This document shows, one piece after another, positions 1 to 13,200 of a DNA stretch of 64,000 nucleotides. Position 1 is the stretch's first letter. Each line of letters opens with the position of its first letter. The notes below the pieces were generated by a model. The model did not search any database and had not been told where the DNA came from. It was given only the letters and a program-made list of their open reading frames with translations. The translations under genes were made by a program, and so were the position numbers. The stretch spans positions 16,340,983 through 16,404,982 of the forward strand of contig NC_087077.1 of assembly GCF_026151205.1 (NCBI RefSeq). Direction: 5' to 3'. The DNA comes from Bolinopsis microptera (taxonomy: Eukaryota; Ctenophora; Tentaculata; Lobata; Bolinopsidae).

Positions 1-1066
1 AAAAATAACTACACAGGGACACTGAATCAGGAAAATCGAAGTATTGAGTATAGTACAAAAGCAAAGTGTCAATTCAATGACAATTATATTTGAAATATTT
101 GTTCATATGTGATAATGTGATATTTATGTATATTGTAAAATTTATTAAGCGGTGCCCAGCTTGTCATTTTGCACCATATCTTTGATTCTTTAATCATTTA
201 TGAACATTAAGCCTGGTTTTTCAGGTCATGTATAATATGATTTTAAAAAATTTATTGAATTAGGTATTATTGAATAAATTTGAAGGGAATCCAGAATCCG
301 CATTTGACTAATGTGTGCCGCGCGCGCATTTATTGAATTTATTTTATCAAAACAGTTTAAGAATCAAGCGCCTATCGCTCGAGCAGGTGGTACGTAGGTT
401 TGATATCAGTTACTCGTTGTTCCAAAAGTTTAGTTGATGATAATAATTTAGATCCATTCAGTCGAACAGGCATCGATCGGCTACTGTTTCATGTTTGGAG
501 CCTTCAATTTGAAAGGTTTGGGTTTTCTAAGTATAAGTTTCCTTTGTACTTTGTGTAGGACATGGTGGCAACTATCGGGAAAAGATGTGTGTATAGTTTG
601 CAACGCCGCAAAGTAATGGTAGGAAGTGATAATATTAAGGGACACAGAATGTTCCAGAGATAGGACTTTCAGAAAAGTTACAGAGGAATTTGTTTCCCTT
701 TGAATCAATCAAACTAGATGAATTGTTGTAAATACTGAGATCAAACTATCAATCTACAGGCTATCGTCAAACATGTTGCAAGGCGTCATCTTCAGTGACA
801 TAAGCCCTAGAAATTGTAAAAAGTTAGTAAAACCCAAAATTCCTTTAAAAATCTGAACACTCTTAAAACGGTTATAAAGTTAAAATTAAGATGTTAAGAA
901 AAGTTAACCCTTCGTATGTTTTTGATCCGCATGAAGAATCCATAGATTTTCTTTCTTAGCATGACCTGACACACTATGTCGAAGACTTCTCTTTCGGATG
1001 TCCGGATGGAACATGACTCTCAGGATATTAAATGTTTTAGAATCCCTTGCCTGAACTAAACTCCTC
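1..1066. other. Sequence upstream of the sorting nexin gene; no gene seen
   Basis: AT-rich sequence with only short, unconvincing open frames. I see no recognisable domain, RNA gene or transposon end. A short GC-rich stretch of alternating CG dinucleotides lies near position 320-330. The promoter and 5' UTR of the downstream sorting nexin gene probably lie in the last few hundred bases, but no motif could be assigned. Confidence 0.4.
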
Positions 1067-1229
1067 ATGGACATCGACCTACTGCTTAGCAGCGGGGTAG
1101 CCTGCTTTGTAGCATCTTGTGTCCAAACTCCTCAGCTGTTTGCCAGAACTTTCTCACTGGTGATCCTAGTGATATCTGTGTTCTATGTGAGACTGGTTCT
1201 TGTACGGAACAAGAAGCATGCAATACCAG
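1067..1229 (+). CDS. SNX25: Sorting nexin exon 1 (start codon, membrane segments)
   Basis: ATG at 1067 begins MDIDLLLSSG and runs through hydrophobic stretches ending near VFYVRLVLV, followed by basic residues (RNKKH). This fits the N-terminal membrane anchor of PXA-type sorting nexins. Donor GTTGAT at 1230, phase 1. This start was chosen because it gives the first in-frame Met before the hydrophobic anchor. Confidence 0.65.
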
Positions 1230-4200
1230 GTTGATATCTTAGAAATTTTCAAGTACTTTACTTTTTCTGGTTTTGATGAAATTACAGACTTGACGCCATG
1301 TCAGCATATAGAATTATATAGTTATATATGGCATAATGGCACTGTTTCATTGTCTATCAGTTGATAATTCTAACACTGTTAATTAAATTCGTGTAGAAAC
1401 AGTAGAGTACATCATCTTATCATTATGCTGTGTCCTAAAATATATATATCGAGTTCCAGAAGAATCTAACTGCTATCAAAATTGGAAATTTTATCATTGC
1501 AACCAGAGCCTTGTTTTAGGGGAAACACGCCGGGTCCTTCGGACCTGGCATGTTTCTTTCTGTGTCTTGATTAAGTTACATCAATCAGTGACGATGTGAG
1601 TTGAGGTGAAGCGTGAACAATGGACATTGACATTTGTAACATTAACAAATGTTTCCTCCCCCTGCCATTTAAAGCTTATTGAAACCTCTTTACGTAGAAT
1701 TTTGGTAATCCCATCCAAGTATAATATTCTCCCACATTAAAACTATTATTTTTCAGCCCGGAAGTGTTTGTTATCAGGAAAATACCCTCCCACAAACCTC
1801 CCTGCCACTAACTCCCCTGTCACCACGCAGAAAGTAGACTCCCTTATCACTGAGGTACGGTAGAGTTTTTAGTTTTTCCAGCGATTCTGAGATGTGTAAT
1901 TTGTGAGATTAGTTAAATTTGAATGTTAAGTTATAGTCAGGAATACCGAATATTATTGATGAGCTGGATGTACGATAGTTTTAAAAGTTTATGATTATGT
2001 ACAAAGTAGCTTATTTTGAACATGAATAATTTTAAATATTATTGCCTCAGTTTAAAGATCCGCTTGGACATCAGAAACTTCTCAATATCTATTGTCGATA
2101 TGGGAGGGATACAAACAGGCTCATTTATTCAAAGTTTCCATCAGGTAATATCATTATCCCTGCGAGACTTTGTGTTCTCATGGTTCTCCCCTCCGATGGT
2201 TACCAAGACCCAGAAAGTAAGTGACATAGCTACCAGTCTCTCCTGGCAAATCGTCTATCTTACTCAACGCAAACTCAACGAGGTGAGTTTACCATTTGTC
2301 TGGTTACTATGGTTACTATGGTTACTATGGTTACTATGGTTACTATGGTTACTATGGTTACTATGGTTGCTAGTTCGGTAGAAACATTTTCTCATCCACT
2401 TAAAATAAAGAATCACTTTTTCAAACTGTACACTAAGCATGGACCAAAAGTGGGAAAAGGTTGCAAAATTTCACAATGTGCGAGGTCTCCAATATGGTAT
2501 ATAAGAGTTAAAATGAATTTGTTCTTACATACAGGGATACAGTGGTTTTGGGAAGATGATTGGGGGCATTGTGTCCTCCAATACAAGGTTTGTCTCGCAA
2601 ACAGTGGGGGGCTACTGATACATTTTATAAAAGTAGCTTTTAAAAAGTGACTAGAGAGGTTTTTTGGCAGGTGCAAACATATCATATCTGCGATATTTGA
2701 ATATTTTAATATGAAACCTTACAAATATTGACTTGCATATTTGTTCAAAGTTCATATTGGTGAGAAGGGGGAGGGGGAAGGAGGGGGGGGGGGGGGCACA
2801 GTACAGTTTCAACTTATCGTGATATGTGACATATCCAGTTTAATTAAGCGTTAATTGCAATGTTAATGCTTTTAAACACAATTTGGTACATCATAACGCC
2901 AGCTTTAACAATTAATACACATTATGTTGGACAGTAAAATCGAATCTATCTCTTTTGCACCATTGTTAAACTTGTACACAACTAACAGTAACCGTAAATT
3001 AACTGATTTAATAACCATAAAGCAAATTTACAAACCAGGAAGCTGTTTGTAAAATCAAAGGTGATGATTGTTAAAGATTGAGACATATTACAACCGAAAT
3101 GGCTGAATTGTAATTGATTATCTATCATTTAAAAACACAGCTTCGCAAAAATAAGTTATTAAAAAAGGAATCAGTTTTTGGACCAAAATTCAGTGTTGTA
3201 AGTTATAACCACAAATGTCTTATCTTTTAAAACAATATAACAATACAATAGAATATACATACTATTATATGTCCATTATTATATGTCCAGCAGCCAGCTA
3301 CAGGCTACTTCAATTTCCAATAAGTTTGAGCACCTCCAGTTTATCTAATCCTCCACTCTTCTGTCTTTTGGTCTGAAGGATGATGGTTTGATCTTTACTT
3401 TGGATACATTATTAACTAGAAGTACACGTTTGTAGTTTAGTAAGGACAATATTTGGTGGGATACCTTCTTAACTAAAAATTAATATTGTTTTCGATACGT
3501 CACGTTAAAATTCAAATATTCATAAATCATCAGAGCATCAATACTTTAGTAAACTATTCATATTACACACCTGTTTATAGTTATTTATCCGAGCACTGAT
3601 CTTCTTCACCGTCATGGAACATCTTGAAAAACTTGATGAGCCCGTCTGTTATTCTGATGCCCTGAAAGTACTCTGAAATTGTAAATGGTTTTGTTGATAT
3701 ATGTGAATCCCGATGGCAAATTCGATAAAATGCAGTTGTATATTACGCCGCAAAATTCGCACATTTACAATAACATAAACCCGCCACGCAAAGGGTTTAT
3801 ATAACAGATCATCCCGCGCTAGCGGGATGATCTGATAAACACATACGAGTGCGCGCAGCGCACGAGTTTTGTGTTAATATGTAATCCCGAAGCGCCAGCT
3901 GAGGGATTACATTTATTTAGCCCTGAGCGTGAAGTGTTTATGGATTATAATTATCTCCGGCGATTTCGACAAGGGATTTATACTTTAGAAGCTGGGAAAG
4001 CAGTTCATCAATCTGAATGTCAAACCGATCTGTCATAGTGGAGCAATAGCTTGAACGTTAGCAGGAACAAGAGCTGGAAGGAGAGCAAGCAGCTATCGAC
4101 CTATCTCACTACTCTCATGTTTCTCAAAAATCTTTGAAAAAATTATGCAAGCGCGACTATTAGATCACTTAAAGACAGAGAAAATCCTATTTGACTCTCA

Positions 4201-7200
4201 ATACGGATTTCGGGCGGGGCACAGCTGCGAACATGCTTTACTAGAAGCCCAAAACCATATTCACAGGGCACTAGAAAAAAAGCAGGTCACAGCACTGCTT
4301 CTATTGGACTACAGCAAGGCCTTTGACATGGTTGGCAGCAGTATTCTTCTGAGAAAACTTGAGCACTATGGAGTTCGGGGGTTGGCTTTATCTTGGTTTC
4401 ACTCATATCTAACCGATAGAGAGCAATACGTGAGCGTCAACAACTGCAAGTCCTCTCACCTCAAACTTAACTACGGAGTACCACAGGGCTCCATTCTCGG
4501 ACCAATTCTGTTCATAATCTACATCAACGACCTTCCTCAGATTAGTAATTTAGCTAAACATATTTATTTCGCTGACGACGCAAACCTAATAATAAGTACA
4601 GATACATTTGAACAACTTAATGCATTGGTGAATGAGATTCTGACTTTGATAATTGATTGGGCTACTAATAACGGGCTTAAATTAAATGCTAGCAAAACTA
4701 AATATATGATCTTTACAAATAAGAAAACTAAGGATATAGAAATCTACATGGGAGGTGAGCGACTAAAGCAAAGTTATCACGAAAAGTTTCTTGGCGTGAT
4801 CATTGATACTAAGCTAAATTGGGCCCACCACATTAGACATTTAGCCACTAAAGTATCTAGAAATGCGGGTATTCTCTACAAACTCAAAGGCTCAGTACCT
4901 AACAAAGCACTTAAGTTGATATACAACAGCTTTGTTCAGTCTCACTTGTACTACTGCTGCACAGTTTGGGGAACAAGATCGCTAAACTCCGTTAAAAGAG
5001 TCTTCTCGGCCCAGAAAAAGGGCATTCGCGCTGCAGATAACCAATACCACCGCTATTTTTATGACAAAGATCTGAATAGCACACCTTCACACACAAAGGA
5101 AATTTTCAATAAACTAGAAGTATTAGCTTTACCGAACGTGATAGCTAAATGTATATTATGCTTAATGCACAAAGTTTATTCTAACACTGCACCACCAAAT
5201 ATTATAAGAATGTTCACTGTTTCAAACTTAAACGCACCTAGAAGAGAACCTGAGTTCTTTGCAGTACCATTTAACCGTTTATGTAATTCAGACAAGAGCA
5301 TTTCTTACATTGGGCCTAAGTTATATAACCAAACAGTCAACATTATTAACAAGGACATAAAATATGTCACCACTTGCCTACAAGACAAATTCCTAAATTC
5401 ATTCAAGTCTACAGTCAACAAGCATGTGCTTACTGCACAAGCACATAAACCGGATGACAAGGACTGGGACAACTCAAATTTCGTACTTTTAGAAATTTAA
5501 ATAATTTGGTACAACATACGTTGATCATAATAACGAGCAACAAACCTCATAACAAAATATGACTATCTTCGAGCATTTTTTACAATGCTATCGACACCGC
5601 GCAATTTCACTGTCATTTACAACTTTTAAAAGATAAAAATATCACCGCGCATTCTTCAGACCCTGTGTCGCTGTTCTAAATTTATGTCAAGAGATAAGAG
5701 TTATTTAAAATTCTTAATAGTACTATTTAAATTTGCTAATAGCATAATCATATTTTATACATTATTAATACTTTATACATTGTGTGCATATATTTATAAT
5801 TGATTGTAATTAAAGATTTTAAGGCGTTAGTGCCGAGTAATGCCTTCGGGTAGTGCTCCTCAATCAATCAATCAAGCAAAACAATACTATTTTTAGGGCA
5901 CGGACAAGGGTAGCTGGCTAGTCGCCAACTTCTCACGCCACGCGTTGGAGAAATTCCAAGAATTAGCTGCTTTGGCAACGTTCCCAGGAATTTGCGTGTA
6001 AAAGAAGTGGACGGTTACGACGCGATGTTTCATATCACGTGGTGCGCTTTCGTGTCACGTGGTATAGACTCGGCGTATGCTATTGGTGGCACGTGGTACG
6101 CACGTGACGCGCCCACGTGATCGCGCGTCTAACTGTTCTACTATTATCGAGTTCTAATCAGCAGTATCATTGATTATTGTAAGTCGGAGAATTGAATGAT
6201 AAACATCAGTTACGACTAAAAAGCGGGCCGGGTTTATACAAATTTCCGGGGCGGGATGATATCACCTTGAGATGTTTATCTAACAGCGGGCCGGGCTGAG
6301 TGATAATATGATCCCGCGTCGAAATCCCGGAGATATTTATATTTAATTCAACACATTTAACACAAACAACTTGATGAGTACAACTAGTTTGTAATCTTAT
6401 TAACTTCAATTCATAGACCAATAAATATACGTTAAATATACAATGAACGTAACAAAAACACACAACAAAATTACCTAGCTTTGCCACACTTTTGCGAAGA
6501 ATTTCAAGTTTCTCTGCAGTAAAGATCCCTCCGAAGTACTCCTCGGAATAGAGCAGATCCCAATGACTGGTCACAGTCGTGTTAGCATGGCAGGTGGTGT
6601 TTTCCAGTAACTCTTTAACTTGTTGAAGTTCTGTCAGAGTTTGGTTAAGAGCTGCAGAGGTACTGTTCAGATCCTGGGTTGTGGTGTCTAGTTCTTGTAG
6701 GGTTGTCTGTTTTTGTGCCTCCGTCCTGTTTAGCTGCTGTTCTTTACTCTTCAGATCGGATTTAGTTTCCTCAAGCTCTGCTAGGGTTGCGTTCATCTGC
6801 TGTTCTTTGTCCTCCAGATCAGATTTAGTTTCCTCAAGCTCTGCTAGGGTTGCGTTCATCTGCTGTTCTTTGTCCTCCAGATCAGATTTAGTCTCCTCAA
6901 GCTCTGCTAGGGTTGCGTTCATCTGCCGTTCTTTGTCCTCCAGATCAGATTTAGTCTCCTCAAGCTCTGCTAGGGTTGCGTTCATCTGCTGTTCTTTATT
7001 CTCAAGCACTGCTAAGGTTGCGTTCATCTGCCGTTCCGTATCCTCCAGGTGAGATTTACATGCTTCTTTTTCCTCTTTGGCTCGGATTGATTCTACACAC
7101 CCACTTTCGATCTCAGTAACCTCGCCGTTCCTAGTCTTCAGCAGTATTTGTTCCCACTTTATGCTCCTAACCACCCCATACGTCTCCTCTATTTCAGTGC

Positions 7201-10200
7201 ACTTGTCTTTTGCCATCTCCTGAACTTCAGCGCTACTCAGTTCCTTGGAGAACAAGTTGAGCTTATAAAGCTCCCCTCCAAATATTGCGTCCTGGGTCAA
7301 CGTTCCACCATAACTGTCCTGATCGTTTCCGATTACAAGATAACCGTTAGTACCGAGTTTACGTCCTGAGGGTGTTGATCTGCTTCCAATAAGCTGTCCA
7401 TTGAGGTACACTCTATGTGTTCGGGATGATATGCTCCAGGTTCCACAGTAATGGTACCAAGTCCCTAATGGGACTGAGCTAATCTCTCTTTTCAAACTCC
7501 AACCGCTGTCGAATATAATGTTATAATTCCCATTACTTGATATCAGGATCTCATCGGAACTGCCACTGTTCACTGCGTAGGATAGCCAACTCGGATTACT
7601 ACTAGATCTAATACCTCTAACCCACGAGCAAACTGAGAAAGCATTCTGCAGAGGTCCCATGCTCGGCTTGTAGATGATATAGTCCGGAACACTGTTACCA
7701 AACTTCAGGGCGTTAAATCGGCGTTGGTCGGCGGTTGAGTCCCCACTAGTAGAGACAAACTGGAGTAGGGATAGTATTCCAAGGAGAACCGGCTTCATCT
7801 TTAGACTAGTCTCAGCTAACAGTGATAATATGGTAAAATGGTTAGTGGTGAGATACCTTAATATCGAGTACTTAAATATCATAATAAGTTACTAGTAGTT
7901 TCAACTGTTCATGTTGTGAGGAATTTCAAAAAGTTAAGGTGTAATTTTAGAGGCGACGACGGTTGATATTACTTGTTGCAGATAAAATGAAGAATAATAT
8001 AGAATATTTTTGACGAAAATAGAATTTGTCAGATAAAACGAAGAATATTCTCGATAAAGATATTTAAATTTTGTCAATAAATCTAGAAAATTGAATATTC
8101 GTAATGAATATAAAAATTTGCTTATAAAATGTAGAGTAAAATAATCTTGACAAAGATAAAATCATTGATGTACTATAGGAATGGGGGACATACACCAAAA
8201 AAGTTGGACTTGGAGTTTTGCTAGTACTTTAGTTAAGTTTTTCAAAATCATCCCACATTCAAATGTCGATTTGGCGCCCCCCTAAGATGGCGCCCTCCTG
8301 CATGATCGTGATCAGCTTGATGGGACAAAACATTTAGTACCAAATTTATGAGAACTGAAGAAAAAAATTAAATTGAACACATTTAAAAAAAATTGTTTCT
8401 TCAAATATCATAAATTTGGTACTAAAAAAATATTGTTTGGCTCTATTGGAAAACAAAGTCGAGATGGTGGTGTCAGTAAAATGGCAACAGATATTATATT
8501 ATATTAAAATGGGACTTTTATAAAAAAAATCATAAAATTTCAGAATCTCTCAGTGATGGAACTAAAAAAATAATTCTGAAAATACTAAATAAAGTAATTG
8601 GTGTTATTAGCTCAAGTAAAATTTAGAGAAATAACGTCGCGAAGAATAATGAAAAGGTTGCAAAGTGCACACTTTATAACGCTCAACCTAGGTAGGGCCA
8701 GGGTAGGAATGTAGGGCAAGAAATGTTGTGACAACCTAAACTCATTGGTATGGGTTTGTAAACATGTTAACGTAAGACTTCTTGTGATGACCACGATTCC
8801 ATCGTGACCAGTTATTTGGCTGTTTTTTGGTCAGTTACTAGGAACATAAATTTAAACCCTCAGAATGCCATTTGTTTCTGTCATGTTCAATTTTCCGAAG
8901 GCTTTAAAGATTCCTGTTCAAGGAGTTAAAGTACGAAGCGTTGACACATTGCTATTGCACTTTCGCTTTTGGGTACTAATATTTGATAAATTCCAGCCTT
9001 ATATGGTGATTAACTCTATGCTCCGTGAAGTATGGAATTTACTGTTCAACATGTGATTTATTTGGATAGTTTGTTGGGCATTACTTTATTATTGAGACAA
9101 TACAGTTTTTACTCGCAGTCTTATTTTATCAAGATTTCTCTTTGCCATAATAAAGTCAATTTATTTACAATAACATCACTGTTACAATAACTTAATGCTA
9201 AGATTCTAATTAATAATTGCAGGTTCAAACCTCAGAACCTAGAATTATCTTGGCATGCTTCGAATGAACCCCTGAAATTTACAACGAGGAATAGATTCAT
9301 CAACAAATAGCATTATCCGATCTTTATAAGATGAACACTAGTATAATCTGGTTTCACCGAAAAATCTGTTACCATCCATAAAATGTGGCCGGTATCTAAG
9401 GCATGGATTTGCGAGCTATGTATGTTACCACAACTACATGGTAACCATATTATTTTGTATTTTACATTCTACATCCGGTACGGTTATGCACTACACGATA
9501 TCTCTCTCTGAAATGAAGATAGATTATATAAGGACACGTTCATTGAAGTTTGAGGATATTGGTAAATATTAGTGACCCTACTAAATGGCACGATGATGTA
9601 AAATATGTCACACTATAAAACTATATAAACCCTCAATGGTTAGGATAATCGTTTCATCCTCTAGATAAACTTTGTCGCATAACGATATCTTTATCAGACG
9701 ATAAGATATCGCTTAAATGCGGCCGGCAGTGAGTTGTAAACTTTGTCACACTATAAAAATGTGACAGAGTTTATATGGACCCCTTGTTGCCGTGTTTGAC
9801 CAAATTTTCGAATTTCAAATTTATAGGATAGTTGCATATGACTATTATCTACATATTTAGCGACTTTTTTCGTTAAATGGTAGCACCATGTAAACTCCGT
9901 CACACATTCAAGAAATTTATATGAGGGATGTTTATGACATCCGGACAAGAAATGCTGAATAGTCTAGCATTGTTTTGTGAGCTGAATGTGTTTGGAATTG
10001 TTCAAATATTTCATTGTTATAGGCAAATACAAATACAGAAGGCAGAAATAGGTAAATTTAGTCACATAAATTTGTATGATATCTCAACATGCGTGAAATT
10101 GAGTAAATATTAGTATACCAACTTAAACACCCTATATTACGTACTATGGATCAATTAACAATATTTCAACCATACGCCGGTCATATAAATTATTATATGG

Positions 10201-13200
10201 CAGTGATATGTTAACATTGGCAAAATTTCAACACCTGAACAGGGTAAAAATTTGTAAATTTCGTCACAAAAAAAATATTATAACTTTATTTGCTCCGTGT
10301 TGGCAAAATAACTAATTTATCGACATAGTGATGGTGATAAAGTAACATTATATACTAATTGAGGTATGATTCTTCAAAATAGGGGCAAGAAATGTAAATT
10401 TCGTCACATCAGCCATAGCATTAGTTAGATAGATTTTCTTTCATATCAACTGCCCTTATTATAGCAAGAATGGATTTATACAGGAAATATAGAAACCCAT
10501 GCCCATTTTTCATCACATTGAAATTATACTGTTGGGGCAGGAAAAGTAAATTTCGTCACATTTCGGTAAATTAGTGATACCAAACTCAGCATTGTTAAAC
10601 TTGGGTTCTGATTTGCTGAAAAATAACCAACCAATAATTCCTGGAAGAAAATTGAATTTTAACTGAGGTATGGTTCTTTAAAATAGGGGCAAGAAATGTA
10701 AATTTCGTCACATATACGTAATTTTAAAATTTAGATAGATTTTATTTCCTACCAATAGTCCTTATTATAGTCGGAATGGATTTATACAAGAAATGTAGAA
10801 ACCCATGCCAATTTTTCATCACATTGAAACTATACTGTTGGGGCAGGAAAAGTGAATTTCGTCACATTTCAGTAACTTAGTAAGATTAAACTCAGCATTG
10901 TTAAACTTGAGTTCTAATTTGCTGAACAATAACCAACCAATAATTCCTGGAAGAAAACTGAATTTTAACCGAGGTATGGTTCTTCAAAATAGGGGCAAGA
11001 AATGTAAATTTCGTCACATACGTCATTTTAAAATTTAGATAGATTTTCTTTCATATCAATAGTCCTTATTTTAGTTAGAATGGATTTATACAGGAAATAT
11101 AGAAACCCATGCCAATTTTTCATCACATTGAAATTATACTGTTGGGGCAGGAAAAGTAAATTTCGTCACATTTCAGTAACTTGGTAAAATTAAACTCAGC
11201 ATTGTTAAACTTGAGTTCTATTTTGCTAAACAATAACCAACCAATAATTTCTGGAAGAACATTTTATAATGTATGTAATATGTTAATCACAGACTATTTC
11301 ATTCTATAATCATTGCATTGTTTCCAAATTTAACCTATTTATGATGTCTTATCATTTTGTGACGATGTTTACAGCAACTGCCCTATACTAAATACTTGAA
11401 TCAACTGTATCCGTGTATCGTCCTTATATAGAGTTTTCCTGCAAAATTTAACTTATTTACGATGTCGTATCATTTTGTGACGATGTTTACATCAACTGCC
11501 CTATACTTGAATCAACTGTATCCGTGTATCGTCCTTATATAGAGTTTTCCCGCCTTCCAAACCAAAATCAGATATAAATGATTTCGGAAATTCACCCAGA
11601 ATTTCAAATTCCATATAATGTGACAGAATTTACATCATTTCCGAATAACCAAGTGCATGTATTAGCTAACTTTTCAAAACAACATATTTTAGGGCTATGA
11701 TTGGCAGAAGAACCATCAAATAATGAGTTGAAAGGGTTTTGAGGACACCTCACAGTAGAAAAGAGGTTTCGTATTCTGAGTGTGACAAAGTTTACGAAAT
11801 ATTGCCTTAAAGCCGTTCGATCCGTGCCCTTTAACCAATGTTGTATCATAATTGTTAGATTGACCTAATCTACTATATTTCAGACCAAGGAATGATAATT
11901 GGGCAGCTATGGTAAACAATGTCACAAAAATGTGACATTTTTTACATTATAGTGCCTAAAAGCAATACATTGTATTTCTGAGCAGTGCATATGGGAGTAT
12001 GGGTCACGTGGCTAATGTTCAGAACTTATGAACACGCTAGATTAATAGATGCTAAAATTAAGCCACTATCGTCAAAAACGCTATTTTAGAAATTTACCAA
12101 TATCCTCAAACTTCAATGAACGTGTCCATAAACAAACCTGAAGTACCCTACAAATAGAAGAAAGAAGATAAAAACCCTTTAAATCACGAGGAGAATAGTC
12201 CAACTTTTCCGTGGAATTGAACACGGAAGCTGTCATGATCCTGGAAACATCACAAACTTTAATAACTAGCTCTAGAACATTCAGAGCAAATAGTACTCTA
12301 CTTCCCAAAACAGGCGTCAGATCCTTAACTCTGAACTATTTCGTCGCCAATATATGTATATATTGGTTACCTACTTATCACAGATCACTCATCTCTAACA
12401 ATTTTAGATGTAGGCCATTATAATAATGGTAAAGACGTTACGTTTAATGATATCAAATTACTTTTAACTCTTTGCATCCTCAGTAGTCAGTACATAACCA
12501 GGTACAGGGTACCGTAGAAAGTGTGACTTTTTTCCACAAAATAGTCACACTTTCTACGGTATTTGCCTAATTAGTTTCACTTCTAAACGAAAAGCTCTCA
12601 CACTAACTGTTTCCTCCCAGGTGGACTTTACAACGCTCCTATCCCAAGATGTCATGATAAAACTAAACTCCCACTTCAAGACAATCCGGGAGACTGGTAG
12701 TCTTCTCTCTGACCAGCAGTTCAAGTTTAAGGAGTACATTGATCAGAGTGAGGTGGAGCCGTGCTGTTTGGAGGGAAGCTGTTGTCATGGTAACGAGGAG
12801 AAGAAGTTCTTGAAGAGTGCTGCTGTTGTTATTTTACAGGTTAGTTGTTGTTTTTGGTAGTTTTTGTGTTGTTGTTCCTATAGTTGCGAGTGAACCGTTT
12901 TGACAAGTTATACATGAAACGTTGAACATACATAATCCTGGATGTGACTTCTGATTTACCTTTTATATTGAATATATAATACTTTGTATGGGTCACACTT
13001 AATTTCTTACTATTTAAGAGTGCCCCTTTTTGACGAAGTCACTGACATCGGATCATGTATATATACAGTATACACAGGATAATGTGGCAACTGCAACTAA
13101 AGAAGACTTGTTATCACTTTATAATCTTGTGACTGAGTGTTTCGTGACCAACTTAAACCTTTCAAAAATGAAACCTAAATGTACATATAAACCACAGACA

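Noticed and set aside
2016-2381. 121-residue plus-strand frame ending in WLLWLLWLL
   Set aside because: Only 2145-2282 is a real exon (PXA core). The rest is intron and a 9-bp microsatellite. The frame begins with TTG, not ATG.
2534-2587. Possible extra sorting nexin exon (GYSGFGKMIGGIVSS)
   Set aside because: It has a CAG acceptor and a GT after the segment, but exon 3 joins directly to the 12621 exon in phase and in domain alignment, and the peptide has no PXA likeness.
6206-6474. Continuation of the pentraxin-like frame after SVAKLG
   Set aside because: It follows a proper GTAATT donor and reads as low-quality Cys/Val/Tyr-rich sequence, so it is probably intron.
6681-7052. Plus-strand frame rich in SSSARVAFICCSL repeats
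   Set aside because: Antisense shadow of the coiled-coil repeat of the minus-strand pentraxin-like gene.
9221-9246. tRNA-like B box (GGTTCAAACCTC)
   Set aside because: No matching A box or acceptor stem at the right spacing; no cloverleaf could be drawn.
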